DNA of 64,000 bases from Psychrobacillus sp048572895 (GCF_048572895.1 NZ_CP183878.1:2480001-2544000); one strand, 5' to 3'; positions 35,068 to 44,079 are shown, counted from the stretch's first letter. Made by a program: numbers and translations. The notes: generated by a model from the sequence alone, not told the origin.

Positions 35068-35083
35068 TTTAAAGCGCTTACAT
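35068..35083 (-). promoter_or_regulatory. Catabolite-responsive element (cre)-like site
   Basis: ATGTAAGCGCTTTAAA on the minus strand matches the CcpA consensus WTGNAARCGNWWWCAW at all but one position. It lies about 100 nt ahead of the SDR gene, within the aromatic gene cluster, suggesting glucose repression. Confidence 0.55.
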
Positions 35084-35175
35084 CTTGTTGATAAACCTTA
35101 CCCATCTTTCAATTTCCAAGTTTCTATTTTATAAGCCTTGATCGGCTGCTGTTTAGTAATATTAAATTTCTATAA

Positions 35176-36132
35176 TTAAGCTTCAATTAATGGTTTATTC
35201 AATTCTTTATCGCTTACAGTCTCTCCCCAATAAGTATTAGCAAACGCATGCTCTTCCTCAGTCCACTCGATGGCTTTCCAATCTGGTTCAAAGATTAAGT
35301 AAGAGTTACTAAATAATTCCACTCGACAGCCACTTCCCGGGTCCACGACATAGAGATAGATAGCCTGTGATATTCCATGTTTTCCTGGTCCAATGAACTT
35401 AATACCTTCTTCTGATAAAATATCTGCCGCGCGAAGAAGATCTTGTGCGTTATCTAACCAATATGCAATATGGTGGAGCTGATTTGGTGTTTTAGCCTCA
35501 GGTCGGTAAATTACTGCTATATCATGCACTAAAGGGGTGACACTCATCCAACCTGCCATTACTTGCTCATTCTTCGTGTACTTCACATATTCACGTAAAT
35601 TAAACCCTAATTGTGTACTTAAATATTCAATAATCTCACCCACATCCATAGAAGTTGCAACATTGACATGGTCAATTCTTCTTGGAGAGATTCCTCGGTT
35701 CCATGACTTATGAGATTGATTTTTTAGAACTGATTTCGTCCTATCATCTCCTCCAGGCTTTTCAACATCATAATATAGCTCAAAGGAGTGTTGGCTAGGT
35801 AATTTAAAACGAATCGCCCTTCCTTGTCCTGCCTCTTCACCTGCTTCTATCCAATGTACTTCTGTTCCTGCTTTTTCCAGTAATTGCGCAAAACCCTCTA
35901 CATCCTCTGGTTTCTTTGTCCTCCAGCCAATATGGTCAACATATCCCCTATCCCCAGCCGTGAGTGAAAGTGTATGATGTTCAAAATCTCCCCAAGCTCG
36001 TAAATAGGTGGTCCCATTATTTTCTGCTGTTACTTCCAATCCGATTACATCTCGGAAAAACCAAAGTGATTTTTCAAGATCTGGTGTAACCAGTGCAACA
36101 TGTCCCAATTTAGAAATTTCTGGTAACGACAT
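35176..36132 (-). CDS. Extradiol (catechol 2,3-type) ring-cleavage dioxygenase
   Basis: A 318-residue two-domain type I extradiol dioxygenase of the VOC fold. It uses Fe(II) to open a catechol next to its hydroxyls. Metal ligands fit His155 (RRIDHVNV), His220 or His221 (QLHHIAYW) and Glu272 (CRVELFS), with the family spacing; the second-shell HGI is also there. The start follows AGGGGG. It begins 22 nt after the hydrolase gene. Substrate could be a simple, biphenyl-like or steroid-derived catechol. Confidence 0.9.
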   Translation of the reverse strand: MSLPEISKLGHVALVTPDLEKSLWFFRDVIGLEVTAENNGTTYLRAWGDFEHHTLSLTAGDRGYVDHIGWRTKKPEDVEGFAQLLEKAGTEVHWIEAGEEAGQGRAIRFKLPSQHSFELYYDVEKPGGDDRTKSVLKNQSHKSWNRGISPRRIDHVNVATSMDVGEIIEYLSTQLGFNLREYVKYTKNEQVMAGWMSVTPLVHDIAVIYRPEAKTPNQLHHIAYWLDNAQDLLRAADILSEEGIKFIGPGKHGISQAIYLYVVDPGSGCRVELFSNSYLIFEPDWKAIEWTEEEHAFANTYWGETVSDKELNKPLIEA

Positions 36133-36154
36133 TAGGAATCCCCCTATTTAGTAG

Positions 36155-36994
36155 TTAAATTTTACCGGCAAAATAATTTTGAATTAACGCATTAAATTCA
36201 TCTTTTTTCTCAATTTGTGTCCAGTGCCCGCATCTCCCAAAAACATGGAGCTGTGCATTTAGCAGATGATCTAATAGATAATAACTTGATTCAACTGAAC
36301 ATACACGATCATTCTTGCCATGGACTAGTAACACTTGGTTTTCAATTCGATTAAGAGCAGTTTCAGGAACAGGAACAGTAGCTGTCGCAAAAATTGAGTC
36401 GTTTGAACGTTGAACCTCTGGACGCATCGCTGTTTCAAAGCGGGTTTCAATTACCCCATCAATGATCGGAGCCATTTTTTCTGGCTCATTGACAAACCAG
36501 CTCATAATTTGACGCATTTTTTTACGTGTCGGATTGTCGTAGAAATTCTTAGCTCGTGCTAATTCAAAACTTAATTTCGTATTTGGTGTACCGCCTGGTC
36601 CCATGAGAACCACCTTATCAAATCGTTCAGGATAATCTAACAATAATTCAAGTGCGATTGAACACCCTAATGAATTCCCAACCACATGGACCTTTTGAAG
36701 ATTTAGTTCATCAAGGAGTTCAATTACTTGGTTAACCCATTGATCCATCCAGCCTTGTCTGTTTTTGGGAAGTATTTCAGGATGGCTACTTTGAGCAAAT
36801 CCAAAAAGGTCTGGAGCTAAACAATCATAATTTTCACTGCATGCTTGTAATGCATAGCGCCAATTGGCAATAGCAGAAACCCCTGGACCCGAACCATGAA
36901 GGAATAAAATAGCTTCATCATTTCCCTCACCTGAACGATTTAAATAAGTTTCAAAATTAGCTGTTTTAATTGTTGCCTGAGATATATTAGTCAT
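36155..36994 (-). CDS. Meta-cleavage product hydrolase (alpha/beta hydrolase)
   Basis: A 279-residue C-C bond hydrolase of the BphD/MhpC/HsaD/XylF group that splits the yellow ring-opened product. The oxyanion segment HGSGPGVSAIANWR (33-46) is diagnostic, the nucleophile is Ser108 in GNSLG, and GKNDRV and GRCGHW carry the acid and histidine. GAGGAGG precedes the ATG. It is the first gene of the cluster, directly ahead of the dioxygenase. Confidence 0.9.
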   Translation of the reverse strand: MTNISQATIKTANFETYLNRSGEGNDEAILFLHGSGPGVSAIANWRYALQACSENYDCLAPDLFGFAQSSHPEILPKNRQGWMDQWVNQVIELLDELNLQKVHVVGNSLGCSIALELLLDYPERFDKVVLMGPGGTPNTKLSFELARAKNFYDNPTRKKMRQIMSWFVNEPEKMAPIIDGVIETRFETAMRPEVQRSNDSIFATATVPVPETALNRIENQVLLVHGKNDRVCSVESSYYLLDHLLNAQLHVFGRCGHWTQIEKKDEFNALIQNYFAGKI

Positions 36995-37554
36995 TTTCTT
37001 CTTCTCCTCCTCTTTGTTAATCCATCAAAAAAGCAAGAGTATGTATCCCCTTACATTTCATTTCTGATAGATTAATAAAAATAATTCCTTATGCTTAAAT
37101 TACGGGAAAATCTGTCTAATTTTTCAAGATGAAAAAATAGTTAAAATTATTTTATTTTCCCTTCTGAGGTAACTGTTGAAAACGTTCTGTTGGAAGAGTG
37201 ATAAAAAAATTAGTATTCCTCATTTCCTCTCCTTACTAAAACCATTATAAAGGCACTATTTGTACCCCCTACTTAAATGCTATAACGGTTTTTTTAAATT
37301 CTGAATATACTAAATTTTAAAAAAATATAACTTGTGTATCTAGGATAAAAACTTATTAAGATTTTTTTGTTTTTCACTAATATTCATTGGTATTTATGCC
37401 CACAGTTTTTAAGAAGGTTAAATCCCTTACTAGAATTGCAAGCATATTGTATGGATAACACTTAAACGAAAAAATGCTTTTATAAAGGCTTTCTAAGACC
37501 AACGCTTGGTTGTTCAGATGGCCTTCAAAATTATAACTCCAGCTCTCCTAAAGC

Positions 37555-37620
37555 AATAAAAGCATTGGAGTATGCGCCAGATTATACAATTTCTGGCGCA
37601 TACTCCAATGCTTCTTTATT
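37555..37620. repeat. Long perfect palindrome
   Basis: Two 21-nt arms (37561-37581 and 37592-37612; core GCATTGGAGTATGCGCCAG) are exact inverted copies around a 10-nt loop. AATAAA/TTTATT-like flanks extend the pairing. It has no T-run adjacent in either direction good enough for an ordinary terminator. Confidence 0.75.
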
Positions 37621-37659
37621 GAATAAACGTTTATTAATTCTCTGCATTTCCTCTTGGAT

Positions 37660-37875
37660 AAAAGAAAATCTTCTTTCTTTATCTAACTTGACCAATCTCA
37701 TCATCTAAACGATAGGCATGCAAATTTTATTGTAGAGTACTAAACAATAATTGACTGTAGTGAAAGATGGGACCCTTAGCCTCTGTTCCATTGCCTGAAA
37801 TGGAAATCAGCTGTATTATTCATTCTTTAAAGTCTCACGAACCCAGTGTTCACGGAACATTTTTATATACTTCCT
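37660..37875 (+). repeat. Interspersed repeat R1 copy g (tail part)
   Basis: Contains the R1 tail in order: CTTGACCAATC..ATCATCTAA.CGATA, ATTGACTGTAGTGAAAG, GAAATGGAAATCAGCTGTA, TTCACGGAACATTTTTATA. The hairpin head is missing. It ends at the pheT terminator. Confidence 0.65.
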
Positions 37876-37881
37876 ATCTTT

Positions 37882-37919
37882 TTAAAAAAAGAGCAACACC
37901 ATATATCGGTGCTGCTCTA
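37882..37919 (-). terminator. Terminator of pheST
   Basis: On the minus strand AGAGCAGCACC pairs with GGTGTTGCTCT (one G-U), followed by seven T. Confidence 0.85.
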
Positions 37920-37929
37920 CACTTATTTA

Positions 37930-40341
37930 TTATCCTCTTAATTCTGCTCCTGCTTGCTCTGCAAGTGCTTTTAATACTTTGTTATGCGCGTTCACTACTT
38001 CTTCGTCCGTAAGAGTACGCTCTGGATCAAAATATGTTAGGGAGAATGCAACTGACTTTTTGCCTGGTTCCATTTTTTCTCCTTCATATAAATCGAATAA
38101 ATGTACATTTTTAAGCAATCTACCACCTGAAAGTTGGATAATTGCTTGCAGTTCCCCAGTAGCTTTTTCACTGTCTACAACTAACGCAATATCACGTGTA
38201 ATAGACGGGAATTTAGAAACTGGTGCATAATACAATGCTTCTACGTCTTTGTTTAATACTTTTGCTAAGTTCATTTCCAATACATATGTTTCTTTCAAAT
38301 CACGAGCTTTTTGCTCAGTCGGGTGTAATTGAGCGATTAACCCGATTTCTACTCCAGCTAATTTTATGGAAGCAGTGCGTCCAGGATGTAATCCATCTAC
38401 TACTGCACGTTCAAATGTAAGTTCATTTGTATGTCCCAGAAGCTCCATTAATCCTTCCACGATTCCTTTTAATACAAAGAAATCAACTGCTTTTTTCTCT
38501 CCCTGCCAGCTATGATCTAACCATTTACCAGAGATTACTGCTGCTAAATGTTCTTGCTCATGAGGTAAACCTGATTCCGTTTCACCTAAGAAAACAGATC
38601 CTACTTCATAAAGTGCAACTGTATCCGCTTGACGAGCTGTATTATACGTAACGGCTTCCAGTAAATGTGGTATTAGACTTTGGCGAAGGATACTACGTTC
38701 TTCACTCATCGGCATTAATAACTCTGTTACAGGAGCAGTTTCTAAAGCAAACTTTTGAGACATTTCTTTAGAAGTTAATGAATACGTAATTGCTTGATAA
38801 AGACCAGCACCTTCTAAGTAGGCACGTACTTGACGACGTTTTGCCTGATAAGATGTTAGACCACCTGGTTTGGATTCCTCAACTGGTAATGTCATTGGAA
38901 TTTCATCATAGCCATACATACGAGCAATCTCTTCTATTATATCCTCTTCGATTTTTATATCTTGGCGACGAGTTGGTGCTTTAATATATAAAAGACCATT
39001 TGCTGCTTGGTAGTCAAATTTTAATCTAGATAAAATAGATGTCATATCCTCTAGGGAAATCTTCATCCCTAAACGATTATTGATGAAGTCAGGTGAAACT
39101 ACTACTTCTGCAGACGTTTTGTCTAATTCATCAACCATTACAGAACCCGCCAACACTTCTCCTCCTGCAAGCTCTGCAAGAAGACTAGCAGCACGCTCTG
39201 CTGCCAGAATAACTCGATTTGGATCGACACCTTTTTCAAAACGTGCACTTGCATCACTGCGTAAATTATGGTCTTTCGATGTTTGACGAACAGATCCACC
39301 TGCAAAGTATGCCGACTCGATAACAACAGTTGTAGTGCCATCATGAACTTCCGAATTAGCTCCACCCATCACACCAGCAATTGCAACTGGCTCCTTGCCG
39401 TTTGTAACGACTAAGTGATTGGATTTCAGCGTACGCTCTTGATCATCAAGGGTAACAATTTTTTCGCCTTCATCCGCAAGTCGAACTACAATTTCCTTTG
39501 TTTCTAGACGATCATAGTCAAATGCATGGAGTGGTTGACCGTATTCCATCAATACATAGTTTGTAATATCTACTACGTTATTATGTGGACGAACACCGGC
39601 TGCCATTAAACGATGCTGTAGCCAAAGCGGTGATTCTTTTACTTGAATGTTTTGCACAACTTTAGCAATATACATTGGATTCGCTTCGATTACATCTACT
39701 TTCAGACTTAAATAATCTGTAGCTTTTTCATTGCTTTCTGTGTACGTTGCTTCTGGGTATTTCATATCTTCGGATAAAATTGCGCCAACTTCATAAGCCA
39801 CACCAAGCATACTTAATGCATCTGAACGGTTTGGTGTCAATCCAAGCTCTAAAACAACATCATCTAAGCCTAGTAGCGGAAGTACACTTTCTCCTGGAAC
39901 AGCTGTATCCGGAAGAATATAAATCCCATCTGCATATGCTTTAGGAACAAGGCGTCCTTCAATCCCTAATTCTTGAAGTGAACATATCATACCGTTCGAT
40001 TCTTCTCCGCGAAGCTTAGCTTTTTTAATTTTCATACCGCCTGGAAGTACTGCTCCTGGACGAGCGACGATTACTTTTTGCCCTGCTTCTACATTAGGTG
40101 CTCCACAAATAATTTGTGTCGTTTCTTCCCCAACATCTACCTGACAAATATTCAGTTTATCTGCTTCTGGGTGCTTCACTTTTTCTTTCACATAACCAAC
40201 TACAACATTTGTCATTCCATGAGAACGATCAATCACTGCATCCACTTCAATACCTGCACGGGTGATTTTCTCCCCTAAATCTTTTGGATCTAATCCTTGT
40301 GTATTTACATATTCTGATAACCATTTCGTCGAAACTAACAT
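37930..40341 (-). CDS. pheT: Phenylalanyl-tRNA synthetase beta subunit
   Basis: PheT (803 residues from ATG 40341, with AAGGAGGA ahead; longer frames lack a site) forms the alpha2beta2 enzyme with PheS. Domains: the N-terminal EMAP/OB tRNA-binding domain (VVVGYVKEKVKHPEADKLNICQV has the family pattern), the B3/B4 editing domain, B5, a catalytically dead synthetase core and the C-terminal anticodon-binding FDX-ACB domain (YAPVSKFPSITRDIALVVD). It follows pheS by 13 nt. Confidence 0.96.
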   Translation of the reverse strand: MLVSTKWLSEYVNTQGLDPKDLGEKITRAGIEVDAVIDRSHGMTNVVVGYVKEKVKHPEADKLNICQVDVGEETTQIICGAPNVEAGQKVIVARPGAVLPGGMKIKKAKLRGEESNGMICSLQELGIEGRLVPKAYADGIYILPDTAVPGESVLPLLGLDDVVLELGLTPNRSDALSMLGVAYEVGAILSEDMKYPEATYTESNEKATDYLSLKVDVIEANPMYIAKVVQNIQVKESPLWLQHRLMAAGVRPHNNVVDITNYVLMEYGQPLHAFDYDRLETKEIVVRLADEGEKIVTLDDQERTLKSNHLVVTNGKEPVAIAGVMGGANSEVHDGTTTVVIESAYFAGGSVRQTSKDHNLRSDASARFEKGVDPNRVILAAERAASLLAELAGGEVLAGSVMVDELDKTSAEVVVSPDFINNRLGMKISLEDMTSILSRLKFDYQAANGLLYIKAPTRRQDIKIEEDIIEEIARMYGYDEIPMTLPVEESKPGGLTSYQAKRRQVRAYLEGAGLYQAITYSLTSKEMSQKFALETAPVTELLMPMSEERSILRQSLIPHLLEAVTYNTARQADTVALYEVGSVFLGETESGLPHEQEHLAAVISGKWLDHSWQGEKKAVDFFVLKGIVEGLMELLGHTNELTFERAVVDGLHPGRTASIKLAGVEIGLIAQLHPTEQKARDLKETYVLEMNLAKVLNKDVEALYYAPVSKFPSITRDIALVVDSEKATGELQAIIQLSGGRLLKNVHLFDLYEGEKMEPGKKSVAFSLTYFDPERTLTDEEVVNAHNKVLKALAEQAGAELRG

Positions 40342-40354
40342 GTCAAATTCCTCC

Positions 40355-41392
40355 TTACACTTCTGTTCGGTGGAATTGCGATAAGAAACGCACATCATTC
40401 GTATAGAAATGACGAATATCTTCCACTCCATATTTCAACATTGCAATACGTTCTGGACCCATACCAAATGCAAATCCAGAAAGCTTTTTAGAATCATAGC
40501 CTGCCATCTCTAAAACGTTTGGATGGACCATACCAGCACCTAAAATTTCAATCCAACCTGTTTTCTTACAAACGTTACAGCCTTCGCCACCACATTTAAA
40601 GCAAGAAATATCCATTTCCACAGAAGGCTCTGTGAATGGGAAAAAGCTTGGACGTAGACGAATTTCACGGTCGTCTCCGAACATTTTCTTCGCAAATACA
40701 GAAAGCGTACCTTTAAGATCACTCATGCGAATATTTTCTCCAATTACAAGCCCTTCAATTTGCGTAAATTGATGTGAATGTGTCGCATCATCATTATCAC
40801 GACGATACACTTTACCAGGACAAATGATTTTAATCGGTTGACCTTCTTTTGCTTCCATCGTACGTGCTTGAACTGGTGATGTGTGTGTCCGCAAAAGAAT
40901 ATCCTCTGAAATATAGAAAGAATCCTGCATATCACGAGCTGGATGACCTTTTGGTAAGTTCAACGCTTCGAAATTATAATAGTCTTTCTCGACTTCTGGA
41001 CCTTCTGCAATTTCATACCCCATGCTGATAAATAAATCTTCAATCTCCTCTACTACACGAGTAAGCGGATGATGATTTCCGGTCTTCACAGGACGACCTG
41101 GTAATGTTACATCAATGGATTCTTTTTCTAGTTGTTCATTAATTGCTTGCTCTTGAAGTAATTTCATACGAGCTTCTAATACAGTAGTTACTTCTTCGCG
41201 TACTACATTTACTAGTGCCCCCATTTTTGGCCGCTCTTCTGCAGGAAGTTTACCCATTCCTTTTAGTAGGTCCGTAATCGGTCCTTTTTTCCCTAGATAG
41301 GCAACACGCACGTCATTTAGTTCTTTGACGCTCTCTGAAGCTTCAATTTTTTGTAGTACTTCTTCTTTTAACTGTTGAAGTTGTGCTTCCAT
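40355..41392 (-). CDS. pheS: Phenylalanyl-tRNA synthetase alpha subunit
   Basis: PheS (345 residues) is the catalytic subunit. The N-terminal coiled coil (about 1-85) is followed by the class II core with HPLTRVVEEIEDLF, motif 2 FTQIEGLVI and motif 3 GFAFGMGPERIAMLKYG. A cysteine cluster CFKCGGEGCNVCKKTGW is present as in other Gram-positive PheS proteins. AAAGGAGA precedes the start. A phenylalanine T-box lies upstream, separated by repeat R3c. Confidence 0.96.
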   Translation of the reverse strand: MEAQLQQLKEEVLQKIEASESVKELNDVRVAYLGKKGPITDLLKGMGKLPAEERPKMGALVNVVREEVTTVLEARMKLLQEQAINEQLEKESIDVTLPGRPVKTGNHHPLTRVVEEIEDLFISMGYEIAEGPEVEKDYYNFEALNLPKGHPARDMQDSFYISEDILLRTHTSPVQARTMEAKEGQPIKIICPGKVYRRDNDDATHSHQFTQIEGLVIGENIRMSDLKGTLSVFAKKMFGDDREIRLRPSFFPFTEPSVEMDISCFKCGGEGCNVCKKTGWIEILGAGMVHPNVLEMAGYDSKKLSGFAFGMGPERIAMLKYGVEDIRHFYTNDVRFLSQFHRTEV

Positions 41393-41414
41393 GTTTATGA
41401 TCTCCTTTTATCAA

Positions 41415-41541
41415 ATTCGCCTTGGCGTATTTGAGTCCAGATTTTGCATCGCGTTCTCTCGATGAACCCCTTTACAAAATCTGTGACATCCGCCGGAGGC
41501 ATAAACTTTATTCAGCATGTTTTGGCTGAATAAAGTTTCAC
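41415..41541. repeat. Interspersed repeat R3 copy c in the pheS leader
   Basis: Has GAGTCCAGATTTTGCA, ACAAAATCTGTGACATCCGC, CGGAGGCATAAAC and ATTCAGCA...GGCTGAATAAAG, as in R3a. It occupies exactly the interval between the T-box terminator and the pheS ribosome binding site. Confidence 0.65.
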
Positions 41542-41544
41542 AAA

Positions 41545-41810
41545 ATAAAAAATCCCCGCCCCTATAAAAGGGACGAGGACTAATTTCGCGGTACCACCCT
41601 GATTATTGCACAAAAATAAGTGCAATCACTCAATTCGACTAACGGCTCTACACCGGCACACCTTTACAGCAATTGCTGGTCCCGGTGGCAGCTAGCGGGG
41701 TGAACTTCTATACGCATTCTCCATTTACACTTTCAGTCAAGGTGTAAAATCCCTTCATTTCGAATGATCATATATACTTTTCCCGATTACAGCTTTTATC
41801 TATCAAATTA
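41545..41810 (-). ncRNA. T-box leader (tRNA-Phe) of pheST
   Basis: The minus strand carries the conserved AGGGTGGTACCGCG T-box (near 41585-41600), a candidate specifier TTC (GAAGTTCACC) and a terminator hairpin at about 41547-41580 (CTCGTCCCTTTTATAGGGGC, GGGG then T-run). Uncharged tRNA-Phe should stabilise the antiterminator. Confidence 0.9.
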
Positions 41811-41815
41811 TATCT

Positions 41816-41844
41816 ATTATACGGACTTTCGCATTTTTCTTCAA
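41816..41844 (-). promoter_or_regulatory. SigA promoter of the pheST T-box unit
   Basis: TTGAAG (41839-41844), 17-nt spacer, TATAAT (41816-41821), minus strand. Confidence 0.75.
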
Positions 41845-41851
41845 GTCTGAT

Positions 41852-42616
41852 TTATTTTAATGTAAGTCCATATAAAAGAATTCCCGTAGCTACTGCAACG
41901 TTTAATGATTCTGCATGTCCTAACAAAGGAACGATAATATTTTGGTCGGTTTGCTCAAGAAGATCTTTACTAATCCCACTTCCTTCATTTCCGACGATTA
42001 GAGCAAATGATTCTACTTTTTTCACTTCATTATATGGTGTAGAATTTTCGAAAGCTGTACCATAAACCGTTACATTTCGTTCTTTCAATTCCTCTACCCA
42101 ATCATGGAGATTTCCTTTAATGACTGGCAAATGGAAATGGGATCCCTGTGCCGAACGCAATGTTTTCGAATTATACGCATCTGCTGATCCTTTTCCAAGA
42201 ATAACTGCATCTAGACCAGCTGCATCTGCAGTTCGAATCATTGTACCGATATTTCCCGGATCCTGTACAGCATCTATTAATAATAGGCGATTCCATTTAA
42301 TTTGATCGTCCTCTTTCACAGTTTGTTGCTTGCAATGCGCAAATATACCTTGCGTATGCTCTGTTTCAGCTAGCTCTTTTTTAATCAAGTCATTTATTTC
42401 TACAACTTCAATATTTTCTATATCCCAATTTTCCGGAACTTCAGCTGTATCACTTATCATGATGGTGAGTACATTTTCTTTTTGTTTTATGGCTTCTTCA
42501 ACTAAATGATACCCTTCTATGATGAATTCGCCTGTTTTATCACGTTCTTTTCTAACACTTAATAATTTTTTCCAATGCTTCACTAAAGAATTTTGCGGAG
42601 ATTCAATTCGTTTCAT
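41852..42616 (-). CDS. ysgA: TrmH/SpoU family RNA methyltransferase (YsgA)
   Basis: A 254-residue SPOUT methyltransferase that uses SAM, probably for 2'-O methylation of rRNA or tRNA. The start MKRIESPQNS at 42616 has AAGGCGG 8 nt ahead. An N-terminal substrate-binding domain (GEFIIEGYHLVEEA) is followed by the knotted domain with LLIDAVQDPGNIGTMIRTADAAG, the three family motifs ending in IVGNEGSGIS and VPLLGHAESLNVAVA. It lies beside pheS as in B. subtilis. Confidence 0.9.
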   Translation of the reverse strand: MKRIESPQNSLVKHWKKLLSVRKERDKTGEFIIEGYHLVEEAIKQKENVLTIMISDTAEVPENWDIENIEVVEINDLIKKELAETEHTQGIFAHCKQQTVKEDDQIKWNRLLLIDAVQDPGNIGTMIRTADAAGLDAVILGKGSADAYNSKTLRSAQGSHFHLPVIKGNLHDWVEELKERNVTVYGTAFENSTPYNEVKKVESFALIVGNEGSGISKDLLEQTDQNIIVPLLGHAESLNVAVATGILLYGLTLK

Positions 42617-42706
42617 ATATTTGTGACCGCCTTTTTTATTTAAGTGTAACAAAATCATGTATAGCTTGCGAGAGTTTGGGGAAGATAATTACGAGGAGTG
42701 ATGAAA

Positions 42707-42916
42707 ATGGATTTTCAAATTAGAGAAGCTATCACAGCTAATATGAAAGGTCATACGGCAACAGACATTCGAGGGGTAGTAGAAGACGCTATTCAAAGAG
42801 GCGAGGAACATTTGCTACCTGGGCTAGGCGTGTTTTTTGAAAAATGGTGGAATATGACAGACGAATCTAATAAACAATCTGTATTAAGTGAACTGGCCAC
42901 TGCATTCGCAAAATGA
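42707..42916 (+). CDS. sspI: Small acid-soluble spore protein I
   Basis: A 69-residue minor SASP found in the spore core. The conserved core GEEHLLPGLGVFFEKWW matches SspI of Bacillus. ATG 42707 is chosen because GAGGAG lies 8 nt upstream. Divergent from ysgA, with a strong terminator directly after. It is good evidence that the organism sporulates. Confidence 0.92.
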   Translation: MDFQIREAITANMKGHTATDIRGVVEDAIQRGEEHLLPGLGVFFEKWWNMTDESNKQSVLSELATAFAK

Positions 42917-42920
42917 TAGA

Positions 42921-42958
42921 ATCCCGTGAAGAAATTAAATTCTTCACGGGATTTTTTT
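42921..42958 (+). terminator. Terminator of sspI
   Basis: ATCCCGTGAAGAA pairs with TTCTTCACGGGAT, followed by TTTTTT. Confidence 0.9.
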
Positions 42959-43158
42959 CAATTTTAATAGGCTAAGTTAAAGGAAAAGTTGGTTTTTCGT
43001 AAAATGGTATTATTACAACTTCAACTTCCCTACATCTAAAATTGGATATTTATGTTAAAATATAAACAGTTTTAAAGGGAAAATCTAAAGTTTTTAATAC
43101 CGTATCAATTTCTGTATTGTTTTCCGTTTAACAATACGACCTAATTAAAGCTAAGTTG

Positions 43159-43190
43159 TTATTCAACAATCGGGCGCGATTGCTGAATAA
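43159..43190. other. Hairpin in the 396-bp gap after sspI
   Basis: TTATTCAACAATCG and CGATTGCTGAATAA (one mismatch) around GGCG. There is no T-run. The rest of 42959-43312 shows nothing recognisable. Confidence 0.45.
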
Positions 43191-43312
43191 GTTATCAAAA
43201 CATCAAGTAGATCTCATAAATCCATTGTTGAAGAAGGAAAAAATGTTTGAATATAGAATTCATCTATAGTAACATTCTTACATTTCTGAAATTTGTAAAG
43301 GGGATGCACTTA

Positions 43313-43753
43313 ATGGCGGAGGGTTTTTTCAAAGTTCAAGAAGTACTTGAAAATTACAAAACAGCGGTTTACGAAAAAGATGTTGAAAAGTTCTTATCCA
43401 TGTATGCTCCCGAAATGCATCTTTATGATTGCTGGGGGAACTGGGAAAGTAAGGGTATTTCTTCATGGAAGGAAAGTGTAGTAGAGTGGTTTAATGGATT
43501 GAGTGAGGATGGTGTTTTACTAAAAGTTGATATTAATGATCTAGTAGTTGAAGAAGATTCATATCTCGCATTTGTTCATTGTGCTGTAACATTTGCTGCT
43601 CACCAAGAAGAATCTGGTGAGAAACTTCGTCAAATGACAAATCGGTTCACATATGGTTTAAAAAAAGTGAATGAATCTTGGGTAATAGTTCATGAACATT
43701 CCTCATTGCCTATTAATATGGAAACTGGTAAGGGAATTTTTAACTTTAAGTAA
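43313..43753 (+). CDS. NTF2-like (SnoaL/DUF4440-type) protein
   Basis: A 146-residue single-domain protein of the NTF2-like fold. It has the early helix YKTAVYEKDVEKFLSMYAPE, strands around MHLYDCWGNW, and the late strand pair RFTYGLKKVNESWVIVHEHSS. The start at 43313 has AAAGGGG 9 nt ahead; the frame extends upstream without a site. Such proteins are small enzymes or ligand binders, and the function cannot be read. A terminator-like hairpin follows. Confidence 0.72.
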   Translation: MAEGFFKVQEVLENYKTAVYEKDVEKFLSMYAPEMHLYDCWGNWESKGISSWKESVVEWFNGLSEDGVLLKVDINDLVVEEDSYLAFVHCAVTFAAHQEESGEKLRQMTNRFTYGLKKVNESWVIVHEHSSLPINMETGKGIFNFK

Positions 43754-43779
43754 AAAATTAACTAATTTGATTGGAGATG

Positions 43780-43807
43780 AAGGGATTGCTGCTGCAATTC
43801 CTTTTTT
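43780..43807 (+). terminator. Terminator after the NTF2-like gene
   Basis: AAGGGATTGC and GCAATTCCTT around TGCT, with a T-run. The remainder of the 326-bp gap before glcD holds only the promoter below. Confidence 0.55.
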
Positions 43808-43989
43808 CTTATTGAACTAACTGGTGCTTTAGTAAAAAAACGAACTTCAAAATACAATGAGCATGGAGATACATTTCCTAGCTCATTATTAATGTGCATT
43901 TTAAAACAACCTTTACCTTTAGCATAGCATTTTAGTAAAACCATTAGAAAACGTCCAATATACTATATCCATAATATACATAATATAAG

Positions 43990-44018
43990 TTTACCTTTTT
44001 AACATAACTGCTTATAAT
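43990..44018 (+). promoter_or_regulatory. Promoter of the glcD-like gene
   Basis: TTTACC (43990-43995), 17-nt spacer, TATAAT (44013-44018). Confidence 0.6.
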
Positions 44019-44079
44019 TGTTTTATTAGAATTATTAAAAAAATCTAATACATTTCATAATATTAAAGAGGCGAATTAT

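Larger units (their letters stand above)
36995..37929. other. Intergenic region ahead of the aromatic cluster
   Basis: About 935 bp without a convincing gene. It holds, right to left, the pheT terminator, repeat R1g, a long palindrome (37555-37620) and AT-rich sequence. A possible 23-codon minus-strand open frame (37152-37223, MRNTNFFITLPTERFQQLPQ and three more) has GGAG ahead and a TATAAT-like box upstream. It could be a leader peptide of the cluster, but nothing confirms this. Confidence 0.5.

Noticed and set aside
43762..43944. 60-codon minus-strand frame
   Set aside because: No ribosome binding site, no recognisable domain, and it covers a terminator hairpin.
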